A stretch of 6,616 nt of DNA from an uncultured Bacilli bacterium (GTDB lineage: Bacteria > Bacillota_I > Bacilli_A > RFN20 > CAG-288): NCBI GenBank assembly GCA_948525355.1, contig CAOSOP010000070.1, positions 1 to 6,616 on the forward strand. Direction: 5' to 3'. Below the pieces are notes generated by a model, which had not been told where the DNA came from, searched no databases, and saw only the letters and a list, made by a program, of their open reading frames with translations. Positions 1-6,059 of the stretch are shown here, in pieces. A program made the translations under genes and the position numbers. Numbering within the stretch: the first letter of the stretch is position 1; the number at the start of each line of letters is the position of its first letter.

Positions 1-2
1 TC

Positions 3-122
3 TATTTAGGCACGCTTCAAACTATCGGAAAAAACTGGATAATTGACCGTCAAACCGGCATAAATTACCCCTCAACCTGGCCAGAAAAGAAGCCGCAAAA
101 AGGCGAAATATATATAGATTAA
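3..122 (+). CDS. C-terminal end of an unrecognised protein (5' end outside window)
   Basis: The frame beginning at base 3 is open for 39 codons and stops at TAA 120-122. I do not recognise the family. The visible tail is hydrophilic, has two Trp, and ends in a Pro/Lys-rich segment reading NYPSTWPEKKPQKGE, then IYID and the stop. The same signature (NYP-x-x-WPE-x-KPQKGE) is encoded on the opposite strand at the far end of the window, and this supports real coding. GC is about 40% (48 of the first 120 bases), well above the following gene, so this tail may have a different origin from the interior genes. The helicase promoter starts one base after the stop, so the helicase is probably a separate transcription unit. 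Function is unknown. That this is coding is fairly sure; the identity is not. Confidence 0.6.
   Translation, partial: YLGTLQTIGKNWIIDRQTGINYPSTWPEKKPQKGEIYID
62..107 (+). repeat. Left arm of a 46-bp inverted repeat at the window ends
   Basis: Bases 62-107 align without gaps to the reverse complement of 6571-6616, with 38 of 46 positions identical by hand count. The last 19 bases (89-107) are perfectly identical. In both copies the reading frame is the same, giving the peptide signature NYP-x-x-WPE-x-KPQKGE. The left arm lies inside the partial gene that ends at 122. It could be a shared coding module of a dispersed gene family or part of a repeated element; the sequence alone does not decide. 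Confidence 0.75.
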
Positions 123-151
123 TTGCTAATTATTCACCATTATTATATAAT
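123..151 (+). promoter_or_regulatory. Sigma-A-type promoter of the helicase gene (leaderless)
   Basis: A -35 box TTGCTA (123-128, 4 of 6 matches to TTGACA) and a perfect -10 box TATAAT (146-151) are separated by 17 bp. The last base of the -10 box is conventionally -7, so +1 is predicted at 158, which is the A of the helicase ATG. No purine-rich Shine-Dalgarno sequence lies upstream of that ATG. The mRNA is therefore predicted to be leaderless. Confidence 0.65.
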
Positions 152-157
152 TTGCTT

Positions 158-2995
158 ATGACCAAACAACGTATGCTTTTAATAATAAAATCATCAATTG
201 AAAATGATTGTTTTTTGCTTGTTCATTTTAATCAACAAGATTATACTTCGAGATTCTTTGTTCGAATCGTTGATGTTTGCCATGATTTAAAAAACAAGCG
301 GCTTTCATTTATCTGTAATGCTTTTAGCAGACAACACCATGCTGATAAAGTGTTTGATGAAATAATAATGTATTTTGACAAAATCATTTCCTTAGAATTA
401 TTAAAAGATGAAACGGCATTTAAATATAAACCCGAAGTTAAAAAACACTTGTTAGATGAAATGGATAAACTAATACAATATTTCAGCAATGAGAGATTTA
501 ATGATTTAAATTCTCTTCTTGATTATTATATTGAAGCAAGTGGTTTTGACTACTCTCTATTAGTTCAATCAGGTAAAACCATACCAGGTATTGATCTTGA
601 AGTCTTAAACAATCTACCTAATCATATCTATAAACTTAACTATAAACAATATGAATCTTTAATGAATATACTTATTAAAAGAAATAAAACCAAACGAACT
701 GGTGTTTGGCTATATCTTGCTGAATTGTCGATAAAAGTTAATAACAAAAACTTTCCATTAGTATACCATCCTTTTAAGTTTGATTTAGAAAATGCAACAT
801 TAACATATGATGAAACAGTTCATTTTAACGACTTGCTAAATGATGACTATATTAATGTCATACCAGTTTCTCTTAAATATAATTGTACATTTGAAAGGTT
901 TAAAGATGTTTATTTAATGAATAAAGAAGAAGCAATGTCTATGTTAAATATATCTAAGCAAGCTACTATCAACTTAAACCCTATTTGCCTTGTTCTTGAA
1001 GATGCATTGAATAAACTAAATATTTTTCAATTTATAAAAAACAGATACGAATTAAATCAATTATCTGATCTAGCAAATATGGCCTTTGGTTTTAAATCTA
1101 ATGAAAAACATTTAAGCACAATTGATATTAACTTTATAAACAGCAATGACAGTCAAAAAGAAGCTATTAAAGTAAGTAACACATATCCTATAAGCTATAT
1201 ATTTGGTCCACCTGGAACTGGTAAAAGTTATACTCTTGTTTCTCTTCTTATTCAAACAATAGTTGAAAGGAAACGAGCTTTAATTTGTGCAAACGCTAAT
1301 CACCCACTTGATGAAATAGAATCAAAAATCAGAAGTTTTTATAATAGCGAACATGAAGTATTTATCCCTTATTTTAGAATTGGAAATATAGAAAAAATTG
1401 CCGAATCTATAGATTATATTCGTATGGTTTATAAAAAGTTTTTAGCGGATAAAAAAGAATATAAGCCTTTAAATACATTTAATAAATTCAATGATACAAA
1501 TGCTATTGATTTAGCAAAACTACAAAATATTGGTTACAAGCATTTAACAAGGCTTTCTAATAATGCAGAATTGCTTAAAATTATTTGCTATAAGGATGAC
1601 GAAAATGGTGGAATAAATAGAGCGATAAAAGAGCTAAAGAAGTATATCAGCAACAAAAGCAATCTAAGCCTATTTCTCTCTTCTTTCCCAATCATCATAT
1701 CAACCTGCTCTTCAACTTCTAAGCTTGCACTTGATTTTGATATTTTTGACAAAGTTTTAATTGATGAAGCAGCATCTTGTCCACTCACCTCTGCATTAAG
1801 CCCTATGATCAGAGGAAAAAGATTAGTATTGAGCGGTGATAAAAAACAATTAAATGCTTTCACTCTTATTGATAATAAAATCAATGATATGCTTTTAAGA
1901 CAACATAATATCGACCCACTTTACTCTTATAATAATTTATCTATCCTAGATTTTATTATGTTAAAAACCGACTACTTGCCTTCAACAATGCTTAATGAGC
2001 ACTACCGCTCACAAAGAGATATTATAAATTTTTGTAATAAATATTTTTACAAAAATAAAATGATTATTAAAACAAAGCAAGATAATTTGAAGCAACATTT
2101 ATTCGTATATAATATTAAAAACAATCAGGCAATAAATAATGTATCTGTTAATGAGTGCCTTTTTATCGTTGAATACATCAATTCAAATAATTTAAACCTT
2201 GAGGACATAGGAATTATCACTCCTTTCGTTCTTCAATCTCAAGCCATAAAGCGTGCTTTAAAAAAATATTTCCCTGATGATTATCATAAAGCAAGCGTTG
2301 GAACAGTACATTCATTCCAAGGTGATCAAAAAGATATTATCTTCTTCTCACTTTCATGTAATACTAAGACTTCAATCAACACTATAAACAGGTTTATTTC
2401 AGATCAGCCATTAATCAATGTTTCCGTTTCGCGCGCAAAAAAGTTATTTATAGCGATTGGTGATTTTAATGTATTTAATCAGCCGCGAATATTTAAGCCA
2501 AACTACTGGGAACTATTAAAAGAATATGCTATAAGCTTAGCAACATATAAAGAAATAGACAATCTTGAAATTAAGGATATCACTGTAAAAAGAAACAACA
2601 AATCTAGCACTTTGAATAAGTCTGAAAGTGATTTTTATCAAACCTTAAAACAAATCCTATCTGTCCTTAACGGTGAATATGAACTAAAACCACATGTATA
2701 TTTATCAAAACTTTTTGAAAACCAAGATATTAAAGAAGACTACAAGAACTTTCATATAGACTTTTTAATAAAAATTGGCGATAGCACAAAATATGTCGCT
2801 ATTGAGTTAGACGGAAAAGAACATGAATTGGATAAAGAAAAAATAAAAAACGACATGAAAAAAGAGTTATTATTAAACTCAAATATCAATATTGTCTTTT
2901 TACGATTTAAAAATGAAGAAAGACTTCTTTATACTTATATAAAAATGAAAATAAAAAGAGCTATCGATAGTTTAAATACCATCAACGCTCTTTAG
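158..2995 (+). CDS. UPF1-like SF1 helicase with C-terminal PD-(D/E)xK-type (DUF2726-like) nuclease domain
   Basis: A 945-aa protein predicted to unwind DNA or RNA using ATP and to cleave nucleic acid. It has a complete set of superfamily 1 motifs of the AAA_11/AAA_12 (DNA2/UPF1-like) type: Walker A GPPGTGKS (350-357), motif II DEAA (536-539), motif III GDKKQL (560-565), HYRS (615-618), motif V GTVHSFQGDQKD (715-726) and motif VI VSRAKK (757-762). Residues 1-340 are an unassigned N-terminal region. Residues about 820-945 resemble DUF2726 / very-short-patch-like nucleases: E823, D868 in HIDFLI, and E883-L-D-G-K-E-H889. A frame-compatible TTG at 152 exists, but it sits just after the -10 box, so ATG 158 is preferred. 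The 3' end overlaps the convergent TtcA-GNAT gene by 14 bp. The gene is AT-rich like its interior neighbours. The helicase call is near certain and the nuclease fold likely. The role (repair versus phage defence) is inference. Confidence 0.88.
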   Translation: MTKQRMLLIIKSSIENDCFLLVHFNQQDYTSRFFVRIVDVCHDLKNKRLSFICNAFSRQHHADKVFDEIIMYFDKIISLELLKDETAFKYKPEVKKHLLDEMDKLIQYFSNERFNDLNSLLDYYIEASGFDYSLLVQSGKTIPGIDLEVLNNLPNHIYKLNYKQYESLMNILIKRNKTKRTGVWLYLAELSIKVNNKNFPLVYHPFKFDLENATLTYDETVHFNDLLNDDYINVIPVSLKYNCTFERFKDVYLMNKEEAMSMLNISKQATINLNPICLVLEDALNKLNIFQFIKNRYELNQLSDLANMAFGFKSNEKHLSTIDINFINSNDSQKEAIKVSNTYPISYIFGPPGTGKSYTLVSLLIQTIVERKRALICANANHPLDEIESKIRSFYNSEHEVFIPYFRIGNIEKIAESIDYIRMVYKKFLADKKEYKPLNTFNKFNDTNAIDLAKLQNIGYKHLTRLSNNAELLKIICYKDDENGGINRAIKELKKYISNKSNLSLFLSSFPIIISTCSSTSKLALDFDIFDKVLIDEAASCPLTSALSPMIRGKRLVLSGDKKQLNAFTLIDNKINDMLLRQHNIDPLYSYNNLSILDFIMLKTDYLPSTMLNEHYRSQRDIINFCNKYFYKNKMIIKTKQDNLKQHLFVYNIKNNQAINNVSVNECLFIVEYINSNNLNLEDIGIITPFVLQSQAIKRALKKYFPDDYHKASVGTVHSFQGDQKDIIFFSLSCNTKTSINTINRFISDQPLINVSVSRAKKLFIAIGDFNVFNQPRIFKPNYWELLKEYAISLATYKEIDNLEIKDITVKRNNKSSTLNKSESDFYQTLKQILSVLNGEYELKPHVYLSKLFENQDIKEDYKNFHIDFLIKIGDSTKYVAIELDGKEHELDKEKIKNDMKKELLLNSNINIVFLRFKNEERLLYTYIKMKIKRAIDSLNTINAL
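2941..2993 (-). terminator. Intrinsic terminator of the nadK / EIIB-like / TtcA-GNAT operon
   Basis: Read on the minus strand, 2993 to 2955 folds as an outer 7-bp stem (AAAGAGC with GCTCTTT), a small internal loop (GTT against GATA), an inner 6-bp stem (GATGGT with ACTATC, one G-U pair) and a six-base loop ATTTAA. It is followed by a T-rich run (2957 to 2941). The TGA stop of the TtcA-GNAT gene lies inside the hairpin, and the whole structure lies within the end of the helicase coding region. On the + strand the following bases are not T-rich, so termination should act only on minus-strand transcripts. Confidence 0.65.
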
Positions 2996-4199
2996 ACTTA
3001 TCCATAATCGCATGATAGATACTCTTCTTTAATTTATAATGTGGCTTTTGATCAATCAATACTTCTTCACCATCTATAACATATCCTTTGCTTAAATAAT
3101 AATCGACTATTTCCTTTCGCGAATATAAATAAATAACCATAGGCGTCTTTTTTCTTGAAAGAATCTTTTCCAAATAATCAAATAAAAGACTTCCATATCC
3201 ATTTTTTCTATATTCTTTTAAAACAGCAAATCTTTGAAACATATAAGTGCTATCATCTATTATCTTATATCTAATTGTTCCAACACTTTTATCATTAACA
3301 CTTAATAGATATGAAACTGTGTTTTTTTCGTCATCATAGACAAACTCTTCACTATAGTCAAATCCAATTTCTTCAACAAAGACATCAAATCTTATATTCA
3401 AGCAGTCAATATAATCTTGATAATTTCTTGCTTCGATAATTTTAACACCATTTCCATCATTAAAGCCTTTTTTATCAAACCATAAATCCGCTTTTTCCTT
3501 ATTTAAAAGCATTGTTAAAAAGTTTTGATAACTATCTGGAAATTTATCATAGATTTTTTTAAGTTCTTCTTTAATAACTGCTCTTTCGCTCTCGTGATCA
3601 TTTTGACATGTGCTTTTAATTACTGGAAGTTTATATTGCCTAACTAATGCTTGAATATCTTTTTCTCGTGCATAAATCAATGGTCTAATAAAATCTATGT
3701 CAGCTCTTTCTAAATGCATTGATGGTGAAAATGTCGCAAGCCTTCCACCATGAATCATGTTCATAAAAAATGTTTCAATCGCATCATCAGCATGATGGGC
3801 AAAACTAACTTTTTTATATCCTAAGGTATTTGCGACTTTATTTATCGCAGCCTTTTTCATTCTCGAACATATAGAACAAGGAAGTATTCCATTATGCATA
3901 TGTTGACATAGTATTGGGTAGACTTCCCTTGAGTCATAAACAGTGAAAGGAACATTTAATGCAGAGCAAAAATCTTTTAATGGTTTTAAATCAACAGCCG
4001 GAAATCCCAAATCTAACATCACCGCTTCAAAAGTAAAATCTTTATCAGCAAATTTCTGATAAATAGATAATAATTTGATTAAAGCTACTGAATCCTTTCC
4101 ACCACTGACGCCAACCATGATTTTATCACCCTTACTTATGAGACCAAAATCAAAGTCAGCCTTTCTTATTGCCGCTAAAAGCTTCTTAATGACGTCCAT
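2982..4199 (-). CDS. ttcA: TtcA-type tRNA thiolation PP-loop protein fused to a GNAT acetyltransferase
   Basis: A 405-aa two-domain protein. Residues about 1-240 match the TtcA family, which uses ATP and a [4Fe-4S] cluster to make 2-thiocytidine in tRNA (position 32 in E. coli). The PP-loop SGGKDS is at 32-37, the CxxC is C108/C111, HHADDAIET is at 135-143, GGRLATF at 151-157, IRPLIY at 171-176, and a third cysteine is C198. The spacing and context match the three cluster ligands known in E. coli TtcA. Residues about 251-394 form a GNAT domain with an acyl-CoA loop R331-K-N-G-Y-G336 preceded by RFAVL, and an ending resembling ElaA/YjcF-type acetyltransferases. TtcA proteins normally stop near the length of the first domain, so this is a fusion. 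The ATG at 4199 shares one base with the preceding stop (TAATG), and AAGGG lies 10 bases upstream, indicating translational coupling. The gene ends with TGA. The substrate of the acetyltransferase is unknown. Confidence 0.87.
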   Translation of the reverse strand: MDVIKKLLAAIRKADFDFGLISKGDKIMVGVSGGKDSVALIKLLSIYQKFADKDFTFEAVMLDLGFPAVDLKPLKDFCSALNVPFTVYDSREVYPILCQHMHNGILPCSICSRMKKAAINKVANTLGYKKVSFAHHADDAIETFFMNMIHGGRLATFSPSMHLERADIDFIRPLIYAREKDIQALVRQYKLPVIKSTCQNDHESERAVIKEELKKIYDKFPDSYQNFLTMLLNKEKADLWFDKKGFNDGNGVKIIEARNYQDYIDCLNIRFDVFVEEIGFDYSEEFVYDDEKNTVSYLLSVNDKSVGTIRYKIIDDSTYMFQRFAVLKEYRKNGYGSLLFDYLEKILSRKKTPMVIYLYSRKEIVDYYLSKGYVIDGEEVLIDQKPHYKLKKSIYHAIMDKSKER

Positions 4200-4564
4200 T
4201 AAAACAAGGCCCTTATATCCTCAGCAAGAGAACTTGCATCACTTCCAACTAATAAAGTTAATTTATTTGCATTTAACATATACTTAAATCTTAAAGATGA
4301 TAAGTCAAGTTTTCCTTCTTCTTTAAACTCAATAGTAAGTCGAGTCATTTTATGTTCAACAGAAGAAATGTTTTCTTTTCCACCTAATGCACTAACAATT
4401 TCTTCAACAAGCACTGATGAACTAACAATATTTTCATTTGCATTCTTTTTCGACTTTCTTTTTTTATTAAAGATATACATTATTAATAATGCTATAAAAC
4501 ATACAACAAATACACCAGCTAGAACAATGGCAACAATTGAATAAGTTGATAATAAAATCTTCAT
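4199..4564 (-). CDS. Membrane-anchored PTS EIIB-like protein lacking the phospho-cysteine
   Basis: A 121-aa protein. Residues about 5-32 form one hydrophobic membrane segment, followed by a basic stretch (NKKRKSKK, 33-40), so the soluble domain is predicted to face the cytoplasm. Residues about 50-121 look like a glucose-type PTS EIIB domain: IVSALGGKENI (56-66), then VEHKMTRL (69-76). In active EIIB the residue before the x-T-R-L is the phosphorylated Cys; here it is Lys72, so phosphotransfer by that residue is not possible. There is no EIIC permease domain. It may be a regulatory or structural relative, not a sugar transporter subunit. ATG 4564 was chosen because AGGAGGT (4575-4569) sits five bases before it. 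A GTG at 4570 would overlap that site. It begins 9 bp after nadK and ends overlapping the TtcA-GNAT start. Confidence 0.75.
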   Translation of the reverse strand: MKILLSTYSIVAIVLAGVFVVCFIALLIMYIFNKKRKSKKNANENIVSSSVLVEEIVSALGGKENISSVEHKMTRLTIEFKEEGKLDLSSLRFKYMLNANKLTLLVGSDASSLAEDIRALF

Positions 4565-4568
4565 ACAC

Positions 4569-4575
4569 ACCTCCT
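4569..4575 (-). promoter_or_regulatory. Strong Shine-Dalgarno site that fixes the EIIB-like start
   Basis: AGGAGGT on the minus strand ends five bases before the ATG at 4564. The site overlaps the TAG stop of nadK (4576-4574), so nadK termination and re-initiation on the next gene are physically linked. It also rules out the upstream in-frame GTG at 4570 as the start. Confidence 0.75.
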
Positions 4576-5332
4576 ATAACCTATTAATTCTATTGTTTAA
4601 ATACTTTGCATTAAAATGCAGCAATTTATAAGAAGTCTTTAAACTTTTAAGTTTAATAACTCCTTTATCTATATCCTCAATAACTACTCCATCAATTACT
4701 AAACTCAATTGTCCAGATTTAATCTTAATAGATATTTCATCCTCTAGCCCTAAAACAAATGAGCAAGCCTTATTTATTTCTTTATCATACCTTGTTGGTG
4801 CAATTATTTTTAATAAACTTGACTTATTATTTAATACAATAGGTCCACCCATAGAAAGACTAAGCCCTGTAGATCCAAGTGCAGAAGAATAGATTAACCC
4901 AGATGATCTATATTCTTGATTTAAGCCATCATTTATCATCAAACTAAAATCAACAATTTTTGCATTATTGACTAAAAGAATTTCATTCGCCGCAAGCAAT
5001 TTTTTATCAACTTCTACTAGCAATGGATAGAATTCTTCTTCAATTACATCATTAAAAGATATATTTTTTAAATCATTTAAAGTTATAAATTCACTATAGA
5101 AACCAACAGTACCATTTTCTTTTATTATTATATATAATCCAGTAAAATCATATTTTTTCAATATCTCAAGAAGAGTTCCATCACCACCAAGTACGAAATG
5201 AATCGTTTCATTTCTATATTGTACAAACTTACAAATAAGTTCATCATAAAAATATTCAACAATACCTTTAGTAGCATCATTAATAGTTATTGGATTGTTA
5301 ATTAAATCTATAGTATATAGTTTCTTATTCAT
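4574..5332 (-). CDS. nadK: NAD kinase
   Basis: A 252-aa cytoplasmic enzyme that phosphorylates NAD to NADP, a little shorter than the roughly 265-aa Bacillus enzyme. The diagnostic motifs are GGDGT (49-53, catalytic Asp51), ANE (115-117, the Asn-Glu pair that contacts the nucleotide) and GSTGLSLSMGGPIV (153-166). One deviation is RSSG at 142-145, where many NAD kinases have RGDG, so a usual substrate-contacting Asp is Ser144 here. ATG 5332 is preceded by GAGGAAAGA, a good ribosome site. It is the first gene of the minus-strand operon with the EIIB-like and TtcA-GNAT genes. It is divergent from the CYTH gene, which is also a chromosomal neighbour of NAD kinase in Bacillus. The ID is secure. 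Confidence 0.93.
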   Translation of the reverse strand: MNKKLYTIDLINNPITINDATKGIVEYFYDELICKFVQYRNETIHFVLGGDGTLLEILKKYDFTGLYIIIKENGTVGFYSEFITLNDLKNISFNDVIEEEFYPLLVEVDKKLLAANEILLVNNAKIVDFSLMINDGLNQEYRSSGLIYSSALGSTGLSLSMGGPIVLNNKSSLLKIIAPTRYDKEINKACSFVLGLEDEISIKIKSGQLSLVIDGVVIEDIDKGVIKLKSLKTSYKLLHFNAKYLNNRINRL

Positions 5333-5348
5333 TCTTTCCTCTCGATAA

Positions 5349-5368
5349 ATTATAACATTATTATTATA
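5349..5368 (-). promoter_or_regulatory. Candidate -10 boxes for the nadK operon
   Basis: Two perfect minus-strand TATAAT boxes occur at 5354-5349 and 5368-5363. The nearer one predicts +1 at 5342 and a 10-base leader beginning at the Shine-Dalgarno site. The farther one predicts +1 at 5356 and a 24-base leader. Neither has a good -35 at normal spacing (best is TTTATT at 5391-5386 for the farther box), and in such AT-rich DNA chance TATAAT matches are common. Confidence 0.35.
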
Positions 5369-5398
5369 AGAAACATAGACTATTTAATAAACGTAAAC

Positions 5399-5408
5399 TT
5401 GATATCAA
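5399..5408. repeat. Perfect 10-bp palindrome in the divergent promoter region
   Basis: TTGATATCAA lies between the nadK and CYTH promoters, upstream of both -10 candidates. It could be a small operator for a dimeric regulator, or the -35 of the CYTH promoter. Its length is short enough to arise by chance in AT-rich DNA. Confidence 0.3.
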
Positions 5409-5424
5409 CAATTTATTGTATTAA

Positions 5425-5430
5425 TATAAT
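5425..5430 (+). promoter_or_regulatory. Candidate -10 box for the CYTH gene
   Basis: TATAAT at 5425-5430 predicts +1 near 5437 and a 17-base leader containing GGAGG (5444-5448), five bases before the ATG at 5454. The only clear -35-like word is TTGATA (5399-5404), which would leave a 20-bp spacer, longer than usual. An activator or a weak -35 is possible. Confidence 0.4.
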
Positions 5431-5453
5431 GCTAGTAATTAACGGAGGAACCT

Positions 5454-6041
5454 ATGAATAATAATATTGAAATTGAAGCAAAAGTACTTCTTAGTAAGCG
5501 TGATTATGAAAAAGTTTTAACTAATATAGTTGGTACGAAGTATAAAGATCAATTTATTCAAACAAATCATTATATTGATTCAAAGGATCGAATACTAAAA
5601 AAACAAAATATCGCTCTTCGTGTTAGAGAATTAAAAGGTACATATACTTTAACATTAAAAACTCCTCTTGCTGAGGGACTTCTTGAGAAAAATCAAAATC
5701 TATCACCTGCCGAAGCTTACGATATGATTAACTATAATAAATTTCCTGAAGGAGAGATTGCTGATTTTCTAGAATTACTTGATGTCGATATAGGCACACT
5801 AGAAAAACTAGCGACACTAGCAACAAAAAGAGTTGAGTGCAATTACAAAACTGGTTTATTAGCACTTGATGAAAATAGTTACTGTAATAAAGTAGACTAT
5901 GAACTAGAAATGGAAGAAAGTTCAATGATTCAAGCAAAAGAATTAATAGATGAAATTCTTTCAGGATTAGGAATCAAATACGAATTTAATAGTGTTTCTA
6001 AACAATATCGTGCAATAACAGCAACTTTGAATAAGGATTAA
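5454..6041 (+). CDS. CYTH-domain triphosphate tunnel protein, YjbK-like
   Basis: A 195-aa cytoplasmic protein of the CYTH / triphosphate tunnel metalloenzyme superfamily, whose members bind and usually hydrolyse triphosphate compounds with a divalent metal inside a beta-barrel. The signature ExExK is E6-I-E8-A-K10. Further tunnel residues are visible: ALRVRE (54-59, R56 and R58), TLTLKTP (65-71, K69), KRVE (125-128) and the acidic DYELEME strand (148-154). The length equals that of the Bacillus YjbK group, and proximity to nadK and spx fits the Bacillus yjb region, so YjbK-like is the best label. Its physiological substrate is not known to me. The start is set by GGAGG (5444-5448). It overlaps the end of spx by 4 bp. 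Confidence 0.87.
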   Translation: MNNNIEIEAKVLLSKRDYEKVLTNIVGTKYKDQFIQTNHYIDSKDRILKKQNIALRVRELKGTYTLTLKTPLAEGLLEKNQNLSPAEAYDMINYNKFPEGEIADFLELLDVDIGTLEKLATLATKRVECNYKTGLLALDENSYCNKVDYELEMEESSMIQAKELIDEILSGLGIKYEFNSVSKQYRAITATLNKD

Positions 6042-6059
6042 ACCTTATTCTTTTCTTTT
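6029..6059 (+). terminator. Intrinsic terminator of the CYTH gene
   Basis: A perfect 8-bp stem GAATAAGG (6029-6036) / CCTTATTC (6043-6050) with a six-base loop is followed by TTTTCTTTT (6051-6059). The stops of both the CYTH gene and spx lie in the loop region. The stem has only three G-C pairs, so it is moderate in strength. There is no T-run on the minus-strand side, so it should mainly stop + strand transcription. Confidence 0.65.

Noticed and set aside
91..104. GCC-GCAAAAA-GGC hairpin in the end repeats as a terminator
   Set aside because: The stem is only three base pairs with no T-run, and it is inside coding sequence.
152..157. TTG at 152 as the helicase start
   Set aside because: It lies directly after the -10 box, before the predicted transcription start, and has no ribosome site; ATG 158 fits better.
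241..489. Minus-strand 82-codon frame in the helicase N-terminus
   Set aside because: A Ser/Leu-rich antisense frame typical of AT-rich DNA.
1588..1884. Minus-strand 98-codon frame inside the helicase
   Set aside because: It is antisense to conserved helicase motifs II and III and shows no family features; a shadow frame.
2982..4199. TilS instead of TtcA
   Set aside because: The CxxC plus third Cys, HADDAIET and GGRLATF blocks are TtcA-type features.
4075..4287. Plus-strand frame across the TtcA start
   Set aside because: It is antisense to the PP-loop coding region and the EIIB-like end; no supporting signals.
4565..4570. GTG at 4570 as the EIIB-like start
   Set aside because: It overlaps the AGGAGGT ribosome site that is correctly spaced for ATG 4564.
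5728..5937. Minus-strand 69-codon frame in the CYTH gene
   Set aside because: It is antisense to CYTH coding sequence and has no supporting signals.
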